NCBI GenBank assembly: GCA_030278955.1
Contig: JAOANR010000015.1
Span: 23,804,064 to 23,868,063 of the forward strand
Source of the DNA: Hygrophila difformis
Lineage: Eukaryota; Streptophyta; Magnoliopsida; Lamiales; Acanthaceae
Length of the DNA: 64,000 bases
Reading direction: 5' to 3'
Position 1 is the stretch's first letter. Each line of letters starts with the position of its first letter. This document shows positions 32,462 to 43,021 of the stretch, one piece after another. The position numbers and the translations under genes are program-made. The notes beneath the pieces were generated by a model, which did not search any database, was not told the origin of the DNA, and saw only the letters and a program-made list of their open reading frames with translations.

Positions 32462-32786
32462 CCGGAAAATTTTTAAGCTACTACTATTATTTTAAACCAA
32501 TATTTTTAAGCCCAAGTGTTATTTCTTTTAAAATTATTTATTTGACTACTAGTATTATTTTTAGCCCAAAAATCTATAATCCTTTTTTTTTACATAGCCC
32601 AAAATCTTAGCCAAAGAAATATTAAATTTTGGCCCACTATAGAGGCCCAACCTTTAGCAATTTATTTTAAACTAAATTTTTCTGGGGAAGGGACTTGCAC
32701 TTGCATGTTGCATATAGATTTAAATTTGTGCATATCTTAACCTTGCCTGAAAAATGTCTAACTCTAACCTCCCTTGTTGACATTAG

Positions 32787-33185
32787 ATGGCCGAGCCCAA
32801 CGCGAACATGGTCAATTTGATGGTGAAATTAATGAACGCATACCTTGAGGGCCAACAGCACATCAATTACTTCAAAACGCGGGTAGGACAGTTGGAGGGT
32901 AACCTGGCCCATTTGGGTCACCTTAGGGAAACAGACCATCACCACATAACCCAGCTGCAGGAGCAAGTCACACACCTCCAAGCCCAAGTGGCCCAGCTCC
33001 AAGACAAGGGAGATGATTTGGAGGAGCAGATAGAGACCATAGGCTGGGAACTGACTAACCTAGCCCAGGACGTGGACGGAGCGGTCCTTCAGAACCCGGG
33101 GCCTGCTCCCAATGTCGCCATACCCATCGATGTGTCGAGCGACGAGGATGATCCCATCAAGGTCGAGCCTGCCCACTCGTTTTAG
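32787..33185 (+). CDS. Extra coiled-coil ORF (element D)
   Basis: An intact 132-residue frame in the same place as in B, E and F. It begins MAEPNANMVNLMVKLMNAY, has a central Gln/Leu heptad region (QLQEQVTHLQAQVAQLQ, then GDDLEEQIETIGWELTNLA) and ends in VSSDEDDPIKVEP. The pattern predicts a parallel coiled coil with an acidic tail. There is no enzyme motif. Its survival in an element that lost gag-pol suggests a job of its own, perhaps in cis for RNA or particle recruitment, but this is inference. Confidence 0.7.
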   Translation: MAEPNANMVNLMVKLMNAYLEGQQHINYFKTRVGQLEGNLAHLGHLRETDHHHITQLQEQVTHLQAQVAQLQDKGDDLEEQIETIGWELTNLAQDVDGAVLQNPGPAPNVAIPIDVSSDEDDPIKVEPAHSF

Positions 33186-33931
33186 ATCTAGTGATCCGGC
33201 TATGCATTATTAGTATACTTTCCCTTCCGTACTATTAGCAGCGCACCTATTTCTATTTCGAATGCTTGTAAACCAAAATTCTTGAGTAATAAAAATACAA
33301 GCCTATTTAAATTTATTCCATGCATTTTATTTAGTTCTTTAACTACCATAATCAAAGAGGGAAACCTACAATCCTGAAAAAAAAAATAAAATAAAATAAA
33401 ATAATAGAAATAATAATAATAAAAATAATAATAAAATATATACAAATACGTAAATATGTACATATAAGAATAAATAAATAAATACCAACAACCTATACAA
33501 GAGAAACACCCTGATAAATTGTTACCTATTAAAGAACTAATCTTCGCTCAATAAAATTTTCCCCTTAAGAGCAACTATATACACTCTACATATAAACTCT
33601 AATCCCGTGTATCTTATCACGCTAATTTAACCAAGCGATTTAGTCAAGCAACGGCGTAGGTATTATTGGGCAATCCACACGCATGCAGACACGATAGGAA
33701 GGTAATAGTAAATCCAGAACATCTCAAACCATAAAATGGACAGAACAATTAAACCATGGTTCTGAAACAGCAGCACACAACCAACACATGTCAAACACCT
33801 AACTAAGCAATAACATAACGAAAATATAAATCACAAACACCAGGCAACATCAACGTCCCCATAAGGAGGAACCTAAACAAAGTACGCCTAAACGCAAAAC
33901 CTAAACGAAAACACGAAACCAAAGGGAGACA
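33186..33931. other. Element D spacer, no gene seen
   Basis: AT-rich with TAAT runs and no frame of interest. It separates the sense coiled-coil ORF from the 3' end of the antisense gene, so it may hold two convergent transcript ends. Confidence 0.4.
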
Positions 33932-35164
33932 TCACTGATCGGGAGGCGGGAACTGTCGGCGCATGAAGTCGTCCATCTGCCGCACATAGGCGTACATGTC
34001 GGACATGGTGGCCTGCTGATGAGCCTGCCTCGTAGCAAACGAGTCCATGCGGGTCTGATAGAGGTCCAACCTAGCGTCGAGGGTGTCATAACGAGCCTGC
34101 CCAGCTGCAAACCCGGCGTCCATACTGACCCGCATCTCCTGCATCATCTGCAGCATCTGAATCATCTCCTGCCCCTGAGGTGCCACGGCAGGAGGTGCCC
34201 CAGCAGGAGGTGGAACTACTGGAGGAAGGGGTGGCTGCTCCGGTGGTACAACGAGGATCAGGCCGCCGTCATCAGGCTGCGGGCGAAGTACAGCACGGGG
34301 AGCCCCACGACGTAAGGCTCTACGCCGCTCAGCATAAGACGGGATACGGTAGCAACGGCCAGGCGCTAGGTCGTACGGGTCTGTCTCCGGTGTAGTGCGA
34401 ATCCCCTGTGCCGCGCACAACCCACAGATGAGGTGAACATGGGTAATCACCCTACTCCCTCGTCCTCTGCGCATACCCCGCAAGTTGTCCTCGATGCAAG
34501 CCCCTACATTCACCCTACCGTCCCGCGCGATGAAGCAAATGGTCTCGTAGACGTGATCCAAGACAATGTGGCTCCGGGACATCGGCCGGACACGCCCGAA
34601 CCACAGCTGAGCAAGCTCTCGCCAAGGGGAGTCCATCGACGTCAAACGAAGCTCATGACTGTGCTCGAACTGAGGAGGCACTAGGGTGCATAAGGTGTTC
34701 CACGCAGGAGCAAGAACGCGCCCCTCAGGCTGGGGCCGGAATACGCCATCGTCGGGCAAGCCAAAATAGACATTGATCGCCCGAGCACTGAAGTCGAGAT
34801 AGCGACCACGAACCCATACCCGGGATAGATCGTCACCCTTCCCGAGACCGCCAATGTTGGCAATAACCTCTATAGCCAAATAACCGGAGGCGACGCCCTC
34901 GGGGTGACGTGCCAGACCAGTCCACTGTAAATACTCCAAGACCGCACTGACCCTGTCATCGCCCATATGAAGAGGATATATGCCTCTCTCAGGGACGTAA
35001 GCCCTGTTTCAACGAAGCTCGTCGAAATAAAAGTCCTGGGCAGCCTTCGTCCTAAACCGGAACCTGTCGTGCCGGTGAGGACGCACCTCGTCCGGGAGGC
35101 CCCTGAGACGCGGGCCCCGCTGCGCCTCATCCTCCTCTGACTCGCTCTCGTCGAAATCCGGCAT
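33932..35164 (-). pseudogene. Antisense Transposase_32-like gene inside element D
   Basis: The frame runs antisense to the element. From the ATG at 35164 it reads an acidic start, FRTKAAQDFYFDELR, one in-frame TGA (35009-35011), NRAYVPERG and then 344 open codons. The core RVWVRGRYLDFSARAIN, YFGLPDDG and W..L...PPQFEHSHELR pattern matches what I know of the family called putative plant transposon protein (Transposase_32). A Pro-rich linker and a C-terminal coiled coil (MLQMMQEMRVSMDAGF, DLYQTRMDSFATRQ) follow. The biochemical role of the family is unknown. Antisense genes with this domain occur in other plant Ty3/gypsy lineages. A starting Met at 34966 would avoid the TGA, so it might still be expressed. 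Confidence 0.7.
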
Positions 35165-36330
35165 CGCCGGAGCAGCATGACTGGGCCAGCCTCATCAGCA
35201 ACTCGTCTCCTAGTCCTCGGAGGACACATGAGAGACGCCAAAACGACCCACAAAAAGAGCAACATCCTGCAAGTTACCAAACACCGATTATAAGGCTAAG
35301 TCCCACACAGAAGTCAAGCGGAAATACGAAAAGGGCATTAATATACATTTCCAACGCGAATGTACCGTAAGAACAACAAATCCTACCGTTTACTAAGACC
35401 AACCAGGAGGTAACCTAGACAAAGGATATGCTCAAACTAGTGCCTAAACCCTCTGTGGCATTTCGTCGAACACATTACGTGCGCAATAAACCAAAACCTA
35501 AGTTACTAACAACACACGGAAATCGCCCACGGAATGAAACAATCATTCTAATAACAATACGGCAAATCCTACAGCACTAAACAACGAGGGAACGAACTAA
35601 TAATCACACCCCAATAGCAACCAAGCATCAATAACTTCATAGCCTTTCTAAGGATTCGAATTCAACAAGAATTTGCCAAAAACATAAACACATTATAACA
35701 TAAACATAGGCAAGGCAACAAGAGTAACAACAATTGCCACATACACTTGCTAAATTGCACAAATCAAGCCTAAAAATCATAAACCCCCAATTTTTGTACA
35801 CAAACCCTAATTTCCTAAACCTCTTCACAAATCAAATCATTCGAAACATAAAAGTTGAAATTAGTAAGTGGGTTTAGTAGAATCGTACCTGGATGAGTGA
35901 AATTGAAGTCGAAATCGAGCAAACAGGAAGGTAACTCGCCGGATTTAGAGAGAATTGGGGGTGTGTTCTCGGATGGGAAATGGGGGAAGTGGCTCGCGCG
36001 GAGCGCGAGCCCTATTTTCTCGAACAGAGGGTGCCGCGCGCTTCCCGCGCGCCAACGCGCGGCCACCGCGCGGGACCCGGGTGGAGTTTTATCTTTCCTG
36101 TTCTGCTCAATCTCTTTCGCTATACGCTCCTCACTGAACCCGGGCATACATTGACAGAGGAATACGTCGACATGGAACATCACCTGGCGTTATTCCGGGC
36201 AAGGACAGCGGAATTGCCTCACGCCCTCCTTTCGCAGGACTACAGGAAACCCCCGGGACGTAAATACCTAGGGACCCTGAGAAATTCCGTAGGGAAATGA
36301 GAATGGCGTGTTAACCAACGTCCCCGCCAC
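35165..36330. other. Upstream region of the antisense gene in D
   Basis: AT-rich to 35880, then a GC-rich part (35950-36090) with the perfect hairpin CGCGCGG CCA CCGCGCG at 36056-36072, identical to one in the D LTRs. It may hold the antisense promoter and 5' exon. No frame here was recognised. Confidence 0.4.
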
Positions 36331-36339
36331 CGTTTGCTC

Positions 36340-36628
36340 GTAACCACATTGCGTTCCACGACCCCCAACTAAAGAAGTATGTGCCGACACGTCGCATGTA
36401 CTCCAACCGGACGTGATCGAATTGGATAATGACATGACCTATGAAGAAACCCCGGTGAAAATACTCGACTACAAGGAAAGGGTGACAAGGAATAAAACTG
36501 TAAAGATGGTCAAGATCCTGTGGTCCAACCACGAGACGGAGACGACAACCTGGGAATTGGAAGCCGACATGAGGCAACGTTACCCTACCCTCTTCCAAGA
36601 CGACCCGACCACAGTTATGGGGACATAA
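36340..36628 (+). pseudogene. Orphan pol C-terminus with chromodomain-like module (element D)
   Basis: The last part of a Tekay pol survives in sense: a frameshifted QLKKYV segment, then an open stretch with VIELDNDMTYEETPVKIL, ERVTRNKTVKMVKILWSNH and MRQRYPTLFQDD, ending VMGT. It matches the tail of element B. No integrase core precedes it. It is either a passenger next to the 3' end signals or a free chromodomain peptide. Confidence 0.75.
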
Positions 36629-36637
36629 CTGTATTCT

Positions 36638-36651
36638 TAAGGGGGGGAGGA
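36638..36651 (+). promoter_or_regulatory. Element D polypurine tract (PPT1 type)
   Basis: TAAGGGGGGGAGGA directly before the 3' LTR start TGTAACACCC. Confidence 0.85.
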
Positions 36652-37565
36652 TGTAACACCCGAGGAAAAACAAATTCAAATTGTTTTGAACTACGTCATG
36701 ACTTGATCCCTTCACAGGGTACGTAGGCAGCTTAGAACTAATTTCTAAGTTCAGTCACGAAATAAATCACAAAATACATCACGAATTAGATCACAAGGAC
36801 GATAGGAGATGTTGGAACCAATTTAGACTAGGCTAAGTAGGACCCGGAAATGTTGCGAGCGATAAGCCGGACTCGTAACAAGATTAAGGAGAAGATTCCG
36901 AAACGAAGACGACCCAGGGAATCGAGCTAACACGTAGAAAACCGATAGGGGAAAGCGAGGGAAGACCCGACGAAACACGCGGACCGCCGAACCGGCCGGT
37001 CCGGCCGGCCCGCGCTGCCCGCGCGCCGCCGCGCGGCCACCGCGCGGCCAAGGGCGTCGCGCCTCCAGGCTGGTCGCGCGTGCTCCGCGCGCACAAAAGC
37101 TTGGGTGCGCGCCACCAGCGCGCCAGAGGTGCAGGAGGTGTAAACTTTCCTTCCATGGCGATTTTCTTGCCAAAAATCCGACCTCAATCAATGGCAAGTC
37201 GATCACAACAATGGGGAAGGGCATAAGATCAGATTTGGGGCGCCCCTCCCCATAATTCTCAGAAAACCTAACCCTAAACACCTCCAATACTCCTCTCCAA
37301 GTCGAAACCTCTCCGAACTCACTTTCCGGCAAGTATTCCGGCGACGGCAAGGCGAAAGGAACCAAGCCCTGCCCTCTAGACTCTTGGTAAGCTATTGTAC
37401 AAAGTTTCAATTCGTCCATAGATCTCAGAAACTCATATTCTAACCCTTTTTCCTTACTACGATTTTCCATCGGAAAACGAACAAAAAGCGATCGGAGAAG
37501 TTGGCCGTTCGTCGTGACCCTAGGATGTCCGGAAACCCAATCCAGCGACCCTATCATCATTCTAA

Positions 37566-39068
37566 GTAAGTTAAAACCTTACTCACAAATTTTCGTGGTT
37601 GTTTGTTGTTTAAATCTTGAGATATAGGCTTGTAACAAAAATCGGTTTTCAAAAACCCTATTTTCGTCCAATTTTAAAGACTCGCCAAAAACTCGACCTT
37701 CGGGAATTCAAACCGAAAACTTTTCAACATAAAAGTTGTTCCTAACACCTTTATCTATCTTGTGTCCAAATTTCAGCCGTTGACATTGAGTTTTGCTAAC
37801 CCAATTTTCGCCGTGAACTTTCTGTATCGAACCGAACAATTTAATTCTGTGACAGATTCCTTCATTCTACTTGGTGCATCTTTTTCACCCATTTTTCGAA
37901 TGATTTAACTTTGCATCTCTAAACAAAAGTTGTAGATAATTGTGTCTAGATTATGCATATAAAATTTCACGGATTTTGGTGTTCATTTGATATGTCAAAC
38001 GGCCGAGTTTTTAAAACTGTTTTGAAATCGTTTTAAGGGCCATGAGCATGCAGTGAGTTGCACTCGATTTTTGAGTACCAAGAATTCATTATTTCCAAAT
38101 TCTTAAAACATGAAAGTTGTTCCTTAATGTGTCGTGTAGTTACTGTAAAAATTTCACATCGATTGGTTTTGAAATGAATTTTTAATCGGCGTTGCACGAA
38201 CCTGTGACGAAAACAGTTTTCAAGACATAAATTAATCTTTGCAATAAACTCAATTTCAACTCACTTCGGAACCTTATTTCCAAAAACTTAAAACATGAAA
38301 GTTGTTCGTGTGTGTGTTTTTGAATTACTGACAAAGTTTCAGAATTTTTGGAGAAAAGACGAATTTTAAATTAAGAAAGGCGTAAACTGCCTCGAATAGG
38401 ATTTTTCGAACTTGAGGAAACTCGAACTATGAAAACGCGATGTCGACCATTTGATAACTTTGAAATACGAACTTTCGAAAAATCCCGTTCACTAGGCTGA
38501 GCCGATCTTCATACTATCATTATCTTTGAGACTGCCTCGTTAGTGGTCTCCTTACTATCTGAGATTGCCTCGTTAGTGATCTCGCGCGCTGTTTTGTGGA
38601 TCGCCTCGTTAGTGGTCCTACTATCTTTTTGGATCGCCTCGTTAGTGGTCCTACTATCTTTGAGACTGCCTCGTTAGTGGTCTCCCATTGTTTGGACTGC
38701 CTCGTTAGTGGTCCTATGTTGAGATTGCCTCGTTAGTGATCTCCCGGTATGGTGTCCTCTTCTTAGTTTACGGGATGAAAAGTAAAAGACTCGTGTGAGT
38801 GTTTCATTATGCTTAAATCGTCTTTATCCTGCCTTTAATTATGTATTTAAAATTTATGCATCTTAAATTATGCTTTAAATTACGCTTTTAAAATTAGGTT
38901 CTTTAATCATGTTTTTCCGCTGCTAATAAATCATGTATTTTTAAATTCTCGTACGGTAAGCGAAATCTTTAGTTTAAACACTTGTAACCCCTTTTATTTG
39001 TAGTTAGGGATTAACTTACTCAGTATATTTTTATACTGACAACCGTTGTCATTCCATTTTTTTTTCAG
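37566..39068 (+). other. Predicted leader intron in D 3' LTR
   Basis: Same donor (CTAA|GTAAGT) and acceptor (TTTTTTTCAG|AGTACG) as in the 5' LTR, 1,503 nt. Confidence 0.5.
38528..38743 (+). repeat. Covarying hairpin array in D 3' LTR
   Basis: Seven units with a GCCTCGTTAGT loop, in order GAGAC/GTCTC, GAGAT/ATCTC, GGATC/GGTCC, GGATC/GGTCC, GAGAC/GTCTC, GGAC/GTCC, GAGAT/ATCTC. Every unit keeps its own stem paired. Confidence 0.85.
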
Positions 39069-39415
39069 AGTACGTCGAGTGACGCATTGCATATGCACTT
39101 GGGGGAAATCATAATGGACATTTTAAATTTCTGCATCGTACTGTTTTTACCGGGTCTGTTAAACCCGAGGATTTGGCAATGTTGGCCGTGATTTTACTTT
39201 CCGCTGCACTTACTTTATTTATTTCCCGCACGTGATAATTTCTACTATCGTACTAAGTATTTTAAATTTCCGGACTAAATCTTGAAATGTTTTAAATCTT
39301 TTTCATACCCACAAGCCTTGCATTTCCTTAGCGAGCTCGGGAAGCCGTGTCTTGCTAGGGAAATGCGGCGGTGACATCCCGGCCTGGGTTATCAAATCCG
39401 GGGTGTTACAATAAC

Positions 39416-39567
39416 CCCATTGTCTTTTCCAGCGTGCCTAAGACTCTGATCTCGTGTCCTGCAATTTCAATTGTTCCTTCATAGGTTCCAATTGATGGCT
39501 GCTGCAAGTAGTATAAGTCATCACATGGAAAACGGTTAATCTTTTCAGTGATGTCAAATATTACTCG
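39416..39567 (-). pseudogene. Upstream continuation of the pararetrovirus
   Basis: An open minus-strand stretch (DLYYLQQPSIGTYEGTIE, then HEIRVLGTLEK) is contiguous with the viral region at 29712 once element D and one copy of ATAAC are ignored. It lies upstream of the protease active site. It is cut at 39567 by the start of the F LTR. Confidence 0.55.
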
Positions 39568-41239
39568 TGTAATACACGGGAAATTTGCTAAGAGAAATGG
39601 AAAATAAATTCGAGAACGAGAGAATTTAAATTCCGAAAACCCATGGAGTCGGAAATAATTTAATTGGATAAATTATTGCACGGGAGTGTTACGAACAGTA
39701 ACCCAACTTCATAATAAATTTAAGGTAGGAATTTCGATCCGGAAATGACCCGAAAAGTCGAACTGAAAACGTAGAGGATAGAAACCCGATAGAGAAAAGA
39801 AGAAAAGACCCGACGGACCACACGAACCACTCGAACCGGTCAGACCGGGCGCCGCGCGAGAGGAGGCCGACGCGTCCAAGGGTAGTTCGCGCGTACATCG
39901 CGCGGACAAAGCCATATGTGCACGTCACCACCGCGCCAGAGGTGCAGGAGGTGTAAACTTTCCTTCCATGGTGATTTTCTTACCAAAAATCCGACCTCTA
40001 TCGGTGGCAAGCCGATCACAGCCTTAGGAAAGGCTTAAGAACGGATAGGGGCATCCCCTTTACCCATTCTTACAGAAAATACAACTTCTTCTCCTTCATT
40101 CTTCCTCTCCAAGCCAAAAACCCTTCGAGTTCACTTTCCGTCAAGGATTCCGGCGAAGACGGGATGATCGGGACGAAGCCTCTGCCTTCTAGGACTTTGA
40201 GATCGGAGAAGTTGGCCGCTCGTCGTGACCTTAGGACTTTTGAGAAGCCCCTACAACAATCCCAATCTCTAAATCTGTAAGTCAATGCCTCACTCTACAA
40301 TTTTTGTGATTCCTTGTCGTTTAAATTAAAAGATCTAGACTCGTAACTGAAATCGGATTTCAAAATCCCTATTTCCGACCAATTTCAGTAATTCGACTAA
40401 ACCTTATCTTCGGGAATTCAATCCAAAAACTTTTCAACATAGATTTTGTTCATAAGACCGTAATCTACCTTGTGTCAAAATTTCAGCCATTTTCATAAAG
40501 ATTTGATACCCCAAATCGCGACATCAAGTTTTTGTGTAAAAACCGAACATTCGAAACCTTGACAGTTTTAATGGTCTAACTTGATGCATGTTTTTCACCT
40601 GTTTCTAGACCGAACTAAACTTACATTTGTAAATAAAAGTTGTAGATATTTATGTCTAGATTATGCATGTAAAATTTCATAAATTTTGGAGTTATTTGAT
40701 ATGTTAAACGAACGAATTTTAAAACTGTGTCAAACTGATTTTTGAAACCATGCGATAACAGTGTGTTGAGAGTGATTCTTGAACACTTAACTCTCGTTAT
40801 TTCCAAAAACTTAAAACACAAAAGTTGTTCATCAAGGTGTCTTCTACAACCTGTGAAAATTTCAGATCAATCGGACTTAAATTAAATTTTTACTCTGCGT
40901 TGTACTAAACTGGGTCGAGTTGGATTTTTCTGGTAGAAAACTTTTCTTGTAATAAACTCGAATTTCGACCCATCTCGAATCCTTATTTTGAGAAACTCGA
41001 CACATGAAAGTTGTTCGTAATGGTGTCCTTGAGCTACTGTGTAAATTTCAAAATTTTTGACTGTAAGATGAATTTTTAAATTAAAAAGGCGTAACCTGTG
41101 ACGAATTGGATTTTTTTTCGAACTTGAGGAAAACTCGAAGTATGAAATGCGATATCGAATCTCTTGTATACGATGTAACATAAATTTTTTTGAAAAATCC
41201 CGTTCACTTGGCTTAGCCGATCGTCATACAATTATCTTT

Positions 41240-41429
41240 GAGACTGCCTCGTTAGTGGTCTCCCTACTATTTGAGATTGCCTCGTTAGTGATCTCGCGCG
41301 CTGTGTTTTATTTGGACTGCCTTGTTAGTGGTCCTACGATTATTGAGACTGCCTCGTTAGTGGTCTCCCTCTTATTTGGACTACCTTGTTATTGGTCCTA
41401 CGATTTGAGATTGCCTCGTTAGTGATCTC
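41240..41429 (+). repeat. Covarying hairpin array in F 5' LTR
   Basis: Six units: GAGAC/GTCTC, GAGAT/ATCTC, GGAC/GTCC, GAGAC/GTCTC, GGAC/GTCC, GAGAT/ATCTC. Loop GCCTCGTTAGT with a few changes (GCCTTGTTAGT, ACCTTGTTATT). Stem changes are always compensated. Confidence 0.85.
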
Positions 41430-41485
41430 CCTTGTGTGGGGTCCTCTTCTTAGTTAGCGGGATAATTTAAAAGACTTGTGTGTGT

Positions 41486-42241
41486 TGTAACATCCCGGTT
41501 TTTGGTAACCCAGGTCGGGATGTCACCGCCACATCTCTCTAGCAAGATACGGTTTCTCCGAGCTTACTAAAGAGATGCAAGGCTAGGTATTGCAGTATTT
41601 AAAATATTTAAAACACTGAAAAACAGCCCATACATTATAATTGAAAATAATATTATCATAGTGCATCGGAAAATAATATTAAGAATAAGTATTGCAGCGG
41701 AAAGTTTAAATAGGTCCAAAATGGCCAAAACACGGGTTAAACAGGCCCGTTCATGTCATAGTCTAATGCAAAATTTAAAAACAATCCCAAAAATTCCCAT
41801 GAGTGTACATGATCATGCCTGCTCCACATACTCTGTAAGAAAAAAGGAAGGAAATGGTTTGGTCAGCACAACTTGCTGAGTAAGTTAACACATACATGAA
41901 TACATGACTGTGGGGTTTCAAAGCCATTAATCAATATTTAAATAAAACATGCTAATAAATCATAAATAATTCCACTTAATTAACTAAATAATTTGCATAA
42001 TTTAATTCATGGATTCTAACAAATAATACATTTAGCATAATTTAAATAAAAGCCATAATTAATTTAAATAAAGCACTAAATAATTTAAATGGACAATAAA
42101 TAAATATTTTAATTATCCCCATTACACCCAAGATCTAGTTTTTCAGGTATTTCACGATTGCATCGCAATCTCGACAAGTTTAGCCAGTAGTCCGGCGGCC
42201 GCAGCCGTATCCGCCATACCCAGTACCACTCCGGAGCCTCG
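41486..42241 (-). repeat. Element E 3' LTR, truncated
   Basis: Outer 756 bp only. Includes the stem-loop at 41864-41878. The break falls in GGAGCCTCGG|AGATCCG. Confidence 0.8.
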
Positions 42242-42649
42242 GAGATCCGTACGACGCCGGAGATGGAGTATTACCGTGTTCCGACTTACACTGTCCGGCG
42301 TAATGCCTTGCGACGCGGAGCGCCTCGGGCTGTACTTCGCCCGCAGCACGAGGATGTTGGTTTGATTTTAGTTGTTCCCCCAGAGCGGCCACCTCCACCT
42401 CCCGTAGTTCCGCAGTAGGGTCAGGAGATGACGCAGATGCTCCAGATGATGCAGGCGATGCAGCTTAGTATAGATACCAGGTAGGCTCGTTACGACGCCT
42501 TGGATGCCAGGATGGATCTATACCAGGCTCGCATGGATACGATCACTACGAGGCAGCTGGAGCAGCAGGCTACCATGACCGACATGTATGCCTACATGCG
42601 TCAGATGGACTAGTATATGCGTCGGCAGTTTCCCTCTCCCGATCAGTGA
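42242..42649 (+). pseudogene. Decayed C-terminus of an antisense Transposase_32-like gene (element E)
   Basis: One frame of 136 codons aligns with the end of the antisense gene in D: IRTTPE, RRNALRRGAPRAVLRPQ, LILVVPPERPPPPPVVP, QEMTQMLQMMQAM, DLYQARMDTITTRQ, DMYAYMRQMD, YMRRQFPSPDQ, then stop. It contains three internal TAG codons, the first where CAG would be expected. That fits C-to-T decay of methylated DNA. It is plus strand and so antisense to E, the same relation as in D. Confidence 0.75.
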
Positions 42650-43021
42650 TCTCATGGTTTTGCTTTGTGTTTTTATCTAGACTTGCGTCAGGAGCAGTTG
42701 ATTTAGTAGTTTCTTTATGTGTGGTATAATGACTATTCTACTGACTGTGATTTGGTGTATGATTTTCTCATGTCCCGTAGGAGTTACTGTTTAGTTATCT
42801 GTTTCAATGGCGATATTCTGTGGTAGGAAAAGTTTTAGGAATTATTTCTTCTTCTTCTCCCCCCTCCCCCCCTTTTTTAATTTGGAATACCTGAGAAGTA
42901 AATTAGTGAATAAGCAATTGAATGCAACTTGTATTTTATTCCTTTAAGAATTGTAGTACAAGCAATAGGATGCACCAAAACAAAATATTTACTAACGAAG
43001 AAACTAGAGCATCTAAAATAT
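42650..43021. other. Element E spacer, no gene seen
   Basis: Non-coding sequence between the ends of two convergent frames, with TCTTCTTCTCCCCC runs near 42845-42875. Confidence 0.4.

Larger units (their letters stand above)
29718..39410 (+). mobile_element. LTR retrotransposon D: non-autonomous Tekay derivative with antisense gene
   Basis: 9,693 bp. LTRs at 29718-32446 and 36652-39410 (TGTAACACCC...GGGGTGTTACA), with the duplication ATAAC at 29713-29717 and 39411-39415. It has an intact Met primer site and the purine tract AAGGGGGGGAGGA. The 4.2-kb interior has no protease, RT, RNase H or integrase. It holds a coiled-coil ORF in sense, a Transposase_32-like gene in antisense and the last chromodomain codons of a former pol. 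I count roughly twenty LTR differences plus one 31-bp unit, so insertion is fairly recent. Movement must have relied on gag-pol from relatives such as B or F. Confidence 0.9.
36652..39410 (+). repeat. Element D 3' LTR
   Basis: 2,759 bp, nearly identical to the 5' LTR but with one additional hairpin unit. Contains the stem-loop at 39021-39038 and the GC hairpin at 37030-37046. Confidence 0.9.

Noticed and set aside
35815..36183. 122-codon minus-strand frame upstream of the antisense gene in D
   Set aside because: No domain, and it runs through the GC palindrome. It may include a 5' exon of the antisense gene, but nothing supports a separate protein.
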